Shown here: in pieces, positions 1 through 6,763 of the stretch | Position numbering within the stretch: the stretch's first letter is position 1 | Layout of the letters: the number at the start of each line of letters is the position of its first letter | Source of the DNA: an uncultured bacterium | GTDB lineage: Bacteria; Planctomycetota; Phycisphaerae; Phycisphaerales; SM1A02 | Length of the DNA stretch: 16,763 nucleotides | NCBI GenBank assembly: GCA_903861235.1 | Contig: CAIOTP010000022.1 | Coordinates: forward strand, 1-16,763 | Direction: 5' to 3' | Position numbers and translations under genes: made by a program | The notes under the pieces: model-generated | Databases searched by the model: none | Told to the model about the DNA's origin: nothing | What the model saw: only the letters and a program-made list of their open reading frames with translations

Positions 1-662
1 GCGATCGCCTGCTGCAAGGCCGGCACGCCCTCCTCGCGGTTGTGCCGGTCGACCAGCAGTCGACCTTCGATGGCGGGCGCATGCGGGTCGAGCCGATCCA
101 CGGCACGGACCTTGCCAAGCCATGCCGCCGCGTCGCGCCAACGATCGGCGGCCACGGCCTCGAGCGTGCCACGAAGGATCACCGCCTCGGCGCCTCGTCG
201 AAGCGCCGCGCCGTCGGCCGCGTCGGTGGCGGCCGCGGTCTCCAGTTCACGCAATCCGGCGATCGCCTCGTTCAGCTTGCCCTGCAACGACTGGGCCTGC
301 GCGCGGACGAGCGTGCATGCCGGATCGGGGCAGCCGGCCAGCAGCGACTCGGCCTGGCCCGCCAAACCGCGAAGGAGCAACGCCTCCGCTCGCAGCGCCA
401 CCGGCACGGCGGGATCGACCAGCGACTCGTCGTCCAGCCTCCAGCACCGGAGCGCCGCCTCGGCGCGCCGCTCCGGCGTGTCCAGATCCTCCGGCATCCA
501 GAGCCCGTGTCGCAGGCGGAGCTCGCGTCGCTCCGCTTCCGTGAGGGCGGGCGCCTCCAGCGCGGCACGGACCGCCCTCGGCAGTTCCGGCTCGACCACG
601 AACTGCGCCATGGCCGCCTGCGACACGACCGCAAGGCTCAGCAAGGCCGCTCGCCAGTTCAT
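1..662 (-). CDS. Secreted helical-repeat (TPR-like) protein, C-terminus beyond window
   Basis: Read on the minus strand from an ATG at 662, the frame stays open for 220 codons to the window edge, so the C-terminus is missing. The protein begins with a clear signal peptide (MNWRAALLSLAVVSQAAMA, probable cleavage before QF), so it is exported. The mature part is alanine-, leucine- and arginine-rich and predicted helical, with segments such as ALRAEALLLRGLAGQAESLL and ALRRGAEAVILRGTLEAVAA that resemble tetratricopeptide-style repeats. No catalytic motif is visible. The ATG overlaps the TGA of the upstream lipoprotein gene (ATGA), so the two are probably translationally coupled and belong to the ribBA operon. 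The function is unknown; a periplasmic scaffold is one guess. The long plus-strand open frames over this region look like G+C-driven shadows, because only this frame has a signal peptide and tight operon spacing. Confidence 0.75.
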   Translation of the reverse strand, partial: MNWRAALLSLAVVSQAAMAQFVVEPELPRAVRAALEAPALTEAERRELRLRHGLWMPEDLDTPERRAEAALRCWRLDDESLVDPAVPVALRAEALLLRGLAGQAESLLAGCPDPACTLVRAQAQSLQGKLNEAIAGLRELETAAATDAADGAALRRGAEAVILRGTLEAVAADRWRDAAAWLGKVRAVDRLDPHAPAIEGRLLVDRHNREEGVPALQQAI

Positions 663-1486
663 GGCTGCGTGGATCTCCATGGCCGGCGATCACGGACCCA
701 TCCTTCGGGCACGGTGGTGCCGAGCGCAGCCCGGGCCTTCTCGTCAAGGCCGGCGTTCACACGCACTTCCTGCAGCAGCACCGTCTTCAGGTCCCCACCC
801 TTCATGCGAGCCTGCACACCCATGGGCGCGAAGGTGCGCAGGTCGTACCAGATGCGGACCTCCTGGAAGTCCTCGTCTGCGCCGGTGCCGGGTCGCGGCA
901 CCAGCACCAGACCCTGCACCCCCGTCAGTCTCCGCAGCAGCGCCGCATCCGGATCCGTCGACAGCGTCACGGTGAACCGCCTTCGCACCTCCTCCGCACG
1001 CTGCCCCACGGGAAGAGGCAGCGGACCCTCGCCGAGCCGAAGTGGATCCAGCGACTTGCCCTCCGGAACCAGCTGACGTTCGATCGCCTGCCGGCGCTCG
1101 TCGTCGAACTCCACCAGCCATCCATCCGCGAAGGCGTAGCGCTGCCGCTGCGGTGAAGCGTGTCCGGCGGCGTCGATGTGCTGCTCGAACGCGATCGCGA
1201 AGCGGCGTCGGGGCGGCTCGCCGCCCGCCTGCTCCAGGACGATCCGACCGGTCCGCCGCTCGCGATCCTCGGTGATCGCGTCCAGTCGGTCGTAGATCAC
1301 CCGGGCCTGGAAATCTCGAAGCCCCTTCGTGGAGGTCTCGAGCGCATCCAGCAGCGCCTCGGCGGTGGCGTAGGGTGCCGGACCGTCCTGGGCCGTGACG
1401 GCAGGCGCGGTGGAGGTTTCCTGCGGCGCCTGCGCCGCGGCGCAGCCGGCCAGCAGTCCGGCACACCAGAGGGCTTGCAGCGTCAT
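659..1486 (-). CDS. LolA-like outer-membrane lipoprotein
   Basis: 275 residues. The N-terminus is a lipoprotein signal peptide with lipobox LAGC at residues 12-15, so Cys15 should be lipidated and the protein envelope-anchored. After an Ala/Pro linker, the rest (about 35-245) has the pattern of the LolA/LolB fold: alternating strands, charged repeats such as RRTGRIVLEQ, a YAFADGWLVEFDDERRQ segment resembling the 'dG..l..yd...kq' hairpin of LolA-type proteins, and a C-terminal segment VRIWYDLRTFAPMGVQARM. I infer binding of a lipid or lipoprotein, but it is not the canonical soluble LolA because it carries its own lipid anchor. The ATG overlaps the stop codon of the upstream ribBA-like gene (ATGA), and its own stop overlaps the next ATG, so it is the middle gene of a coupled trio. 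Family assignment is tentative; export and lipidation are well supported. Confidence 0.8.
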   Translation of the reverse strand: MTLQALWCAGLLAGCAAAQAPQETSTAPAVTAQDGPAPYATAEALLDALETSTKGLRDFQARVIYDRLDAITEDRERRTGRIVLEQAGGEPPRRRFAIAFEQHIDAAGHASPQRQRYAFADGWLVEFDDERRQAIERQLVPEGKSLDPLRLGEGPLPLPVGQRAEEVRRRFTVTLSTDPDAALLRRLTGVQGLVLVPRPGTGADEDFQEVRIWYDLRTFAPMGVQARMKGGDLKTVLLQEVRVNAGLDEKARAALGTTVPEGWVRDRRPWRSTQP

Positions 1487-2676
1487 CGAAGCGGCACCTG
1501 CTCCACAATGTCGATGCCGAAGCCGTGCAGGCCCGGCATGGCGGCCTTGGGATGGTTGGTCAGCAGCCGGAGCTGGTGCAGCCCCAGGTCGCGGAGGATC
1601 TGCCCGCCCACGCCGAACTCCCGAAGGTCCATGGGCTGTGCGCGACCGCCCACACCCTCGGGACGGGTGAGGTCGGGGGCGTTGACGTCGTCTTCGTTGC
1701 GGCGGATGCGCTGCAGACGCGCCGGCGTGTCGAAGCCGCTGCCCTCGCTGCGCAGGTACACCAGCGCTCCTCGCCCCTCGCGCGCGATCGCCGCCATGGC
1801 CGCCCGGATCTCCGACTGGCCCCCGCCGCTTCCCGTGACGGAGAAGACGTCGCGGAAGATGTCCCTCCGGTGCATGCGGACCAGCGTGGGCCGCTGCTCC
1901 TCCTTGACCTGCCCCGCCGAATCGAGCCGACCCACATCACCCATGGTCAGGGCCAGGTGCGGCAGCGCATCCACGGCGGTGCGCCAGCCGAAGAGACGGA
2001 AGGTGCCCTCGGGCGTGACCAGATCCTCGCCGTCCCGAGGATCGAGCCGCTCCACCAGGGCCTCGCCCCGAAGCCGATGCTCGATGACCTGCTCCACGCT
2101 GGCCATCTTGAGCCCGTGCTCCCGGCACATGATCTCCAGATCGGGCATGCGGGCCATCTCGCCGTCGGGCTTCACGATCTCGATGATCGCGGCGGCCGGC
2201 TGCAGACCCGCCAGTCGGCAGAGGTCCACGCTGCCCTCGGTCTGGCCGGTGCGGACCAGCACGCCGCCGTCGCGGGCCCGGAGCGGATTCACATGCCCGG
2301 GTCGCGTGAAGTCCTCGGCGGTGGTCGCGGCGTCCGCAAGCAGCCGGATGGTGGTGGCACGGTCCTTGGCGCTCACGCCGGTGCCCACGCCGTGGCGTGG
2401 GTGCGCCTCCACGCTCACCGTGAACGCCGTGCCCCGAAGGCTGGTGTTGCGGGCGACCGCCGGCCCCAGATCCAGCCGGTCGCACACGGCTCCCGACAGC
2501 GCCACGCACAGGTACCCCCCGCCCACACGCGTGAGAAAGTTCACCATCTCCGGCGTGCAGTGCTCCGCCGCGACCACGAAGTCGCCTTCGTTCTCGCGAT
2601 TCTCGTCGTCCACCAGGACGATCGCGCGGCCGGCGCGGAGCTCTGCCAGGATCTCGGGAATGGGGCTCAGGGGCAT
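1483..2676 (-). CDS. ribBA: 3,4-dihydroxy-2-butanone-4-phosphate synthase with degenerate GTP cyclohydrolase II domain
   Basis: 397 residues. Residues 1-205 are a RibB domain, which in the family converts ribulose 5-phosphate to the four-carbon riboflavin precursor. Visible motifs are VDDENRENEGD (22-32), TGVSAKDRATTIR (99-111) and RPGHVNPLRA (125-134). The usual GHTEA motif reads GQTEG (144-148), so the His that is a metal ligand in characterised RibB is Gln145. Residues about 215-397 align with RibA (GTP cyclohydrolase II) by length and by segments such as REFGVGGQILRDLGL, LLTNHPK and IDIVEQVP. However, the HSEC...RCDC zinc site is replaced by HRRD...GSGGG (269-286), so all three Cys ligands are absent and cyclohydrolase activity is doubtful. 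The frame is intact, which suggests a conserved variant like the RibBX class rather than decay. It heads a three-gene operon. A TACACT hexamer 7 bases before the ATG supports this start. Confidence 0.92.
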   Translation of the reverse strand: MPLSPIPEILAELRAGRAIVLVDDENRENEGDFVVAAEHCTPEMVNFLTRVGGGYLCVALSGAVCDRLDLGPAVARNTSLRGTAFTVSVEAHPRHGVGTGVSAKDRATTIRLLADAATTAEDFTRPGHVNPLRARDGGVLVRTGQTEGSVDLCRLAGLQPAAAIIEIVKPDGEMARMPDLEIMCREHGLKMASVEQVIEHRLRGEALVERLDPRDGEDLVTPEGTFRLFGWRTAVDALPHLALTMGDVGRLDSAGQVKEEQRPTLVRMHRRDIFRDVFSVTGSGGGQSEIRAAMAAIAREGRGALVYLRSEGSGFDTPARLQRIRRNEDDVNAPDLTRPEGVGGRAQPMDLREFGVGGQILRDLGLHQLRLLTNHPKAAMPGLHGFGIDIVEQVPLR

Positions 2677-2683
2677 CGCGTGC

Positions 2684-2689
2684 AGTGTA
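2684..2689 (-). promoter_or_regulatory. -10-like TACACT before ribBA
   Basis: On the minus strand TACACT is followed by 7 bases and the ribBA ATG at 2676. The spacing would put the transcription start at or beside the start codon, giving a leaderless or nearly leaderless mRNA. No convincing TTGACA-like -35 box is visible. It is part of the TANNNT pattern shared by eight genes in this window. Confidence 0.5.
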
Positions 2690-2707
2690 GGTGCGGGACC
2701 TCCGGGT

Positions 2708-2713
2708 TACCCT
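2708..2713 (+). promoter_or_regulatory. -10-like TACCCT before the M42 peptidase gene
   Basis: TACCCT ends 9 bases before the ATG at 2723. It lies 18 bp from the outward-facing TACACT of ribBA, so a -35 element for either gene would fall on the other gene's -10. No clear Shine-Dalgarno sequence lies between the hexamer and the ATG. Confidence 0.45.
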
Positions 2714-2722
2714 TCCGCTCCC

Positions 2723-3874
2723 ATGCCGCTCACCGCCCAGGAACGCAGTCTCGCCCTCACGCTCACCTCCATTCCCACGGCTGCAGGGCTGGAGGATCGG
2801 GTCGTCGCCTTCATCGAGGGCTGGTGCTTCGTGCGCTCCGCCCATCTGGACCTGCGCCGCGACGACGGGGGCAACCTGATGATCACGCACCGCAAGGCGC
2901 CGCGCGGCGTGCGTCCTCTGCTGGTGACCGCGCACCTGGACCACCCGGCGTTCGTGGTGCGAAGCGTGACGGGCCGCGAGCTGGACCTGGAGTTCCGTGG
3001 CGGTGTGCACGATCCCTACTTCAAGGGCGCTCGACTGCAGGTGATCGACGCCCAGGACCGAGTGCACGCCGCACGCATCACGGCACTGGACGCCAAGGCG
3101 AAGCCCTTCAAGCGGGTGAAGGCGCGCCTGACCACGCCCGCGCCTGCGGTGCGTGCCGGCGACATCGCCCGCTGGGACCTGCCGAAGCCCGCCATCCGCA
3201 GGGGACTGCTGCACACGCACGCCTGCGACGACCTGGCCGCCGTGGCCGCGGCGCTGGTGGCCTTCGACCGTCTGATCACCCGGCCGGCGGCCCGGCATGT
3301 GGGCCTGCTCTTCACCCGCGCCGAGGAGGTGGGTTTCGTGGGCGCCATCCATGCCGCTCGGAACGGCTTCGTGCCGCGGCGCGCAAGGCTGATCTGCCTG
3401 GAGAACTCTCGCAGCTTCCCTCACGACAGTCCGATCGGCGCCGGCGCCATCCTTCGCGTGGGCGATCGGCTGAGCGTGTTCTCGCCCGATCTCACCAACG
3501 CCCTGGGAGAGCTCTTCACGGCGGCCCGCAGCAAGGATCCTTCCTTCCAGTTCCAGCGCAAGCTCATGCCCGGCGGCGCCTGCGAAGCCACCGCCTTCGC
3601 GACGCACGGCCTGGAGAGCACCTGCCTCTGCCTGCCGCTGGGCAACTACCACAACATGAAGGACATCGAGGCCGCCTTGGCGGGCAAGCGTGGTGTCCGC
3701 GTGGGTCCCGAGTTCGTCTCCATGGCGGACTTCGAGAGCCTGGTCCGCATGATCGAGATCGCCGCCACCGGGCTGAAGCCCTCCGCGGACTGGCGCCGCG
3801 GCTCCATGAAGCTCATGAACCGCCTGCATGGAGCCCACCGGCGCCTGCTCCGGTCCCGCCGCGGCGGCCGCTGA
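2723..3874 (+). CDS. M42-family metallo-aminopeptidase-like protein
   Basis: 383 residues, close to the usual length of M42 (glutamyl/tetrahedral) aminopeptidases, cytosolic and without a signal peptide. The expected di-metal ligands can be placed: H71 in AHLDHPAF, the bridging acid in HACDD (D169/D170), the catalytic and ligand glutamates in TRAEEVG (E201, E202), an acidic residue in LEN (E227, where many M42 enzymes have Asp) and H310 in NYHNM. Residues about 90-155, between the first His and the bridging Asp, match the inserted beta-barrel domain typical of M42. It probably trims peptides from the N-terminus or recycles amino acids; substrate preference cannot be read. The frame is open far upstream, but the ATG at 2723 is chosen because it begins the conserved N-terminal helix and follows a -10-like TACCCT. 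argS follows after 21 bases. Confidence 0.85.
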   Translation: MPLTAQERSLALTLTSIPTAAGLEDRVVAFIEGWCFVRSAHLDLRRDDGGNLMITHRKAPRGVRPLLVTAHLDHPAFVVRSVTGRELDLEFRGGVHDPYFKGARLQVIDAQDRVHAARITALDAKAKPFKRVKARLTTPAPAVRAGDIARWDLPKPAIRRGLLHTHACDDLAAVAAALVAFDRLITRPAARHVGLLFTRAEEVGFVGAIHAARNGFVPRRARLICLENSRSFPHDSPIGAGAILRVGDRLSVFSPDLTNALGELFTAARSKDPSFQFQRKLMPGGACEATAFATHGLESTCLCLPLGNYHNMKDIEAALAGKRGVRVGPEFVSMADFESLVRMIEIAATGLKPSADWRRGSMKLMNRLHGAHRRLLRSRRGGR

Positions 3875-3881
3875 GCGACCC

Positions 3882-3887
3882 TATCCT
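3882..3887 (+). promoter_or_regulatory. -10-like TATCCT before argS
   Basis: TATCCT ends 8 bases before the argS ATG at 3896 and lies just after the stop codon of the preceding peptidase gene. It fits the window-wide TANNNT pattern, so argS may have its own near-leaderless promoter as well as readthrough from upstream. Confidence 0.45.
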
Positions 3888-3895
3888 CGACCGCC

Positions 3896-5737
3896 ATGGA
3901 TTCGTGCGATCCGCTGCTGCTGCTCGAGCGAGCCTTCCGCGCCGCCATCGCCCAGGTGTCCGGTGCGGATCCGGCGGGCGTCGACCCCCAGGTGAAGGCC
4001 AGTGCGGACCCGAAGCACGGCGACTTCCAGTGCAACGCGGCTCTGGGGCTGGCCAAGGCCATGCAGGCGAAGCCGCGGGAGATCGCCGAGCGGATCGTGG
4101 CGGCGGTGGATCTGGGTGACCTGGCCGAGCGGCCCGAGATCGCCGGACCCGGCTTCATCAACGTGCGACTCTCCACCGAGGCGCTCGGGCGCATGCTCGC
4201 CTCGCTGGACAGCCCGGGACTGGGCATCGCCCCCGCTCCGCTGCCGCACGCGGTGGTGGTGGACCTGTGCGGCGTGAACGTGGCCAAGCAGATGCATGTG
4301 GGGCACCTGCGGGCCACCATCATCGGCGACGTGGTCGCGCGCCTGCACGAGCGGCTGGGTCGAAAGGTGTGGCGGGAGAACCACCTGGGGGACTGGGGCC
4401 TGCCCATCGCCATGACCATGGCGTCGCTGCGACGTCAGGGCCGTGACTTCGACCGGCTCACGCTCGAGGACCTGAACGCGGCCTATCGTGCGGCCCAGCT
4501 GGAGGCGAAGACGGACGAGCCGGGGCTTGCCGCGGCGCTGTCCACGCACGCCGGTCCGCACCGGGTGGCCGAGCTGCAGGTGCAGAGCGAAAGCGCCGGT
4601 GCCGCGGAGCGTGACGCCAAGGCCACCCTGCTGCGGCTGCAGTCCGGCGACACCGCCACCGTGCGCGACTGGCAGCGCCTGATCGACGTCACCATGAAGG
4701 AGGTGCTGGCCACGGCCCGCACGCTCGGCGTGAAGCTGACCGACGAACACTCCCGCGGCGAGAGCTTCTACCGTGATCGCCTCGGCCCCACGGTGGAGGC
4801 GTTCCTGAAGTCCGGGCTCGCGAAGGAGGACCAGGGCGCCATCGTGGTGCCCTTCGCCGACCGCGAGCGACCCGTGCTCATCCGCAAGGGCGACGGCGGA
4901 TTCCTGTACGCCACCACCGACCTGGCCGCGGTGCGGTTCCGGGTGCAGGAGCTCGACGGTGGCCGGGTGATCTACGTGGTGGACGCCCGCCAACGCGATC
5001 ACTTCAAGGACGTCTTCGACGCCATCCGACTCGTCGGCTGGGATCGGCTCCCTGACGGCACGCATGCCGAGCTCTCCCACCTGGCGTTCGGCAGCGTCAT
5101 GGGCAAGGACAAGCGGCCGCTGAAGACCCGCAGCGGCGAGAACTACACCCTGGCCGCGCTCCTGGAGGAGGCCATCCACCGTGGTGTGGAGCAGGTGCAG
5201 CGCCGCGCCGCCGATCCCGACGCCCCCACGCATGCCCTGCCCCAGGACGAACTTCGCCGCATCGGCGCGGCGGTGGGCATCGGGGCGGTGAAGTACGCCG
5301 ACCTGAGCGGTGATCCGGTTCGTGACTACGTCTTCGACCTGGACCGCATGATCGCCTTCGAGGGCGACACCGGTCCCTACATCCAGTACGCCCACGCCCG
5401 CATCGCCAGCCTGATCACCCGGTCGGGGGAGGGCGAGGCGGCGATCGGTGCCAGTGCCTTCCTGGCGCGCGAGCCGGCGGAACGACAGCTGGCCCTGTGC
5501 CTCCTTCGCTTCCCGGGCACGGTGCTTGGTGCCGCCGAGCATCTGGCCCCGCAGCGTCTGTGTGCGGCGCTGCACGAGCTGGCCAACGCCTTCGCAGGCT
5601 TCTACGAGGCCTGCCCCGTGCTCAAGGCGCCCGACGCGGCCACGCGACTGGCCCGCCTGCGGCTCTCCAGTCTCACCCGGCGCGTGCTGGCCGAGGGACT
5701 TGGGCTGCTCGGCATCGACGCGCCCGAGCGGATGTGA
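3896..5737 (+). CDS. argS: Arginyl-tRNA synthetase
   Basis: 613 residues, a normal length for this class I synthetase, which charges tRNA-Arg with arginine in the cytosol. The N-terminal tRNA-recognition domain contains KHGDFQCNAALGLAK (40-54) and GPGFINVRLS (84-93). The catalytic domain shows VNVAKQMHVGHLRATIIGD (127-145) with the HIGH-type motif HVGH at 134-137. The KMSKS loop is replaced by VMGKDKRPLKTRSG, as in many bacterial ArgRS. The C-terminal DALR anticodon domain carries DTGPYIQYAHARI and ends in LTRRVLAEGLGLLGIDAPERM, the canonical tail. The ATG at 3896 fits the family N-terminus. The last 65 bases overlap, in antisense, the end of the converging HELTH-motif gene. Confidence 0.97.
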   Translation: MDSCDPLLLLERAFRAAIAQVSGADPAGVDPQVKASADPKHGDFQCNAALGLAKAMQAKPREIAERIVAAVDLGDLAERPEIAGPGFINVRLSTEALGRMLASLDSPGLGIAPAPLPHAVVVDLCGVNVAKQMHVGHLRATIIGDVVARLHERLGRKVWRENHLGDWGLPIAMTMASLRRQGRDFDRLTLEDLNAAYRAAQLEAKTDEPGLAAALSTHAGPHRVAELQVQSESAGAAERDAKATLLRLQSGDTATVRDWQRLIDVTMKEVLATARTLGVKLTDEHSRGESFYRDRLGPTVEAFLKSGLAKEDQGAIVVPFADRERPVLIRKGDGGFLYATTDLAAVRFRVQELDGGRVIYVVDARQRDHFKDVFDAIRLVGWDRLPDGTHAELSHLAFGSVMGKDKRPLKTRSGENYTLAALLEEAIHRGVEQVQRRAADPDAPTHALPQDELRRIGAAVGIGAVKYADLSGDPVRDYVFDLDRMIAFEGDTGPYIQYAHARIASLITRSGEGEAAIGASAFLAREPAERQLALCLLRFPGTVLGAAEHLAPQRLCAALHELANAFAGFYEACPVLKAPDAATRLARLRLSSLTRRVLAEGLGLLGIDAPERM

Positions 5738-6296
5738 CTCGACCGCCCCGAAGCCATTCCAGCAGCCTGTCGAAGAGCGAGGGCCCCTTGCTCGAACGGC
5801 GGCTGGAGGTTGCCCTCGTCGTTCGCCTCTCGACAGGCTCCAGCGACATCATCGCCTCCGGCTGGTGCCTCCGGAGGAACTCGATCTCGTTGCGGGTGGT
5901 CTCCACCTCGGAGTAGCGCCGCCGCGGGCCGCCACAGGTTCCGTGCTGGAGGGCATGCGTGAGTTCATGCACCAGCACCAGCCGGGCCAGCATGGCCAGA
6001 TCCATGGTGACGCCCGAGCGTGGCGTGGCCCAACCGGCACGGACGCGCCGGTACGCGTGCCATCGCACCAGCGAACCACGCGGCAGGCTGACGGTGATGG
6101 ATCCGGGACTGCCGTCCCGAGGGGCTCGGAAGGTGCTCCGCCTTCCCCCCCGCCTCCAGCGGATCGGCACGTTCGCCAAGGTCTTGCGCTGCTGTGCGTC
6201 CAGCCCGTAGCGCTCCGCCAGGAAGGCCACCGCGTCGTCCAGGGCCTCGCGGCGGCGTCGCTCGGTGAAACGGTCGCCGGCCACCAGGCCACTCAT
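5673..6296 (-). CDS. HELTH-motif putative zinc metallopeptidase, tail altered by an inverted repeat
   Basis: 207 residues, cytosolic. The core is LVLVHELTHALQHG (107-120), an HExxH zincin motif with H110, E111 and H114. It is followed by a Glu-rich helix SEVETTRNEIEFLRRH (129-144), where a third zinc-ligand Glu could lie. I do not recognise a named family. The start ATG at 6296 overlaps the stop of the dCMP deaminase gene (ATGA), so it is the last gene of a coupled trio with the kinase. Residues after about 152 look unlike a fold: they are Arg/Ser-rich, are partly encoded by the inverted repeat at 5764-5839, and then read 65 bases antisense into argS. I infer that the natural end was near residue 152 and that the repeat extended the frame. 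The core is well supported, the tail is not. Confidence 0.7.
   Translation of the reverse strand: MSGLVAGDRFTERRRREALDDAVAFLAERYGLDAQQRKTLANVPIRWRRGGRRSTFRAPRDGSPGSITVSLPRGSLVRWHAYRRVRAGWATPRSGVTMDLAMLARLVLVHELTHALQHGTCGGPRRRYSEVETTRNEIEFLRRHQPEAMMSLEPVERRTTRATSSRRSSKGPSLFDRLLEWLRGGRVTSARARRCRAAQVPRPARAG
5764..5839. repeat. REP-like inverted repeat inside a gene tail
   Basis: AGCCTGTCGA at 5764-5773 is the exact reverse complement of TCGACAGGCT at 5830-5839. Inside it, GCGAGGGC at 5777-5784 faces GCCCTCG at 5812-5818, so the arms can pair in two blocks with a bulge and a GC-rich loop. The outer arm resembles AGCCTGTCGAAG/CTTCGACAGGCT, a type of dispersed palindrome I recall from several bacterial genomes. 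That resemblance is from memory, not a search. It lies between the converging ends of argS and the HELTH-motif gene and could also serve as a terminator, although no T-tract follows on either strand. Confidence 0.55.
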
Positions 6297-6763
6297 GCGG
6301 GCAGGCGCCGAAGGTGATCCAGACGGACGCCGACCTCGCCCAGCACCAGCCGCGACTTCTCGATGCTCTCCAGCCAGTGCGAGTCGCCGCCGGCCAGGTC
6401 AGGCTCCCAGGTCACCACGCGTGCCACACCCGCCTGGATGATGGCCAGGGAACAGTGGACGCACGGCGCAAAGCTGGTGTAGATGGTGCAGCCGATCGGG
6501 CTCACGCCGTTGCGGGCGCACTGCACGATGGCGTTGAGCTCGGCGTGGACCACCAGGTCGTACTTCACCGGCCGCTGAAGGCGCTCCGGCAGATCGGCGA
6601 ATCCCCGCGGCAGCCCGTTGAAGCCGGTGGCCACGATCTGTCGGGAATCCGACACGATGACCGCTCCCACACCCCGACTGGGGTCCTTGCTCCACGAGGC
6701 GATCTGGTCGGAAAGCTGCAGGAACCGGCGATCCCATTTCTCGGAGGGTGCCGCGGAAGCCAT
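6293..6763 (-). CDS. dCMP deaminase-family zinc enzyme
   Basis: 156 residues, matching the deoxycytidylate deaminase family that makes dUMP from dCMP for thymidylate synthesis. The zinc site is complete: H73 and catalytic E75 in VVHAELNAI, and C101/C104 in the PCVHC motif after SFA. The N-terminal WDRRFLQLSDQIASWSKDPS and GVGAVIVSD segments are typical of the family, as is IIQAGVARVV after the second zinc motif. The ATG is chosen because it overlaps the kinase stop codon (TGATG). The longer upstream extension of the same frame is the kinase region read out of frame. Its own stop overlaps the start of the HELTH-motif gene. Co-translation with a protein kinase is unusual for this enzyme. A broader nucleotide- or RNA-deaminase role cannot be excluded, but the length and motifs fit dCMP deaminase best. 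Confidence 0.88.
   Translation of the reverse strand: MASAAPSEKWDRRFLQLSDQIASWSKDPSRGVGAVIVSDSRQIVATGFNGLPRGFADLPERLQRPVKYDLVVHAELNAIVQCARNGVSPIGCTIYTSFAPCVHCSLAIIQAGVARVVTWEPDLAGGDSHWLESIEKSRLVLGEVGVRLDHLRRLPA

Noticed and set aside
40..1076. Long plus-strand open frames (311 and 344 codons) opposite the first two genes
   Set aside because: They lack a sensible N-terminus or recognisable motif and lie antisense to genes with signal peptides and ATGA overlaps; such open frames are expected at this G+C content.
1160..2722. Upstream extension of the M42 peptidase frame to a 904-residue protein, and a parallel 864-codon plus-strand frame
   Set aside because: The extension is antisense to ribBA and has no domain character; the peptidase fold begins at the ATG at 2723, which has its own -10-like hexamer.
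1937..3838. 633-codon minus-strand frame across the M42 gene and ribBA
   Set aside because: Composition is His/Arg/Gly-rich shadow sequence without motifs, opposite to or out of frame with two well-recognised genes.
3881..5575. 564-codon minus-strand frame opposite argS
   Set aside because: argS on the plus strand has complete class I synthetase motifs; the antisense frame shows none.
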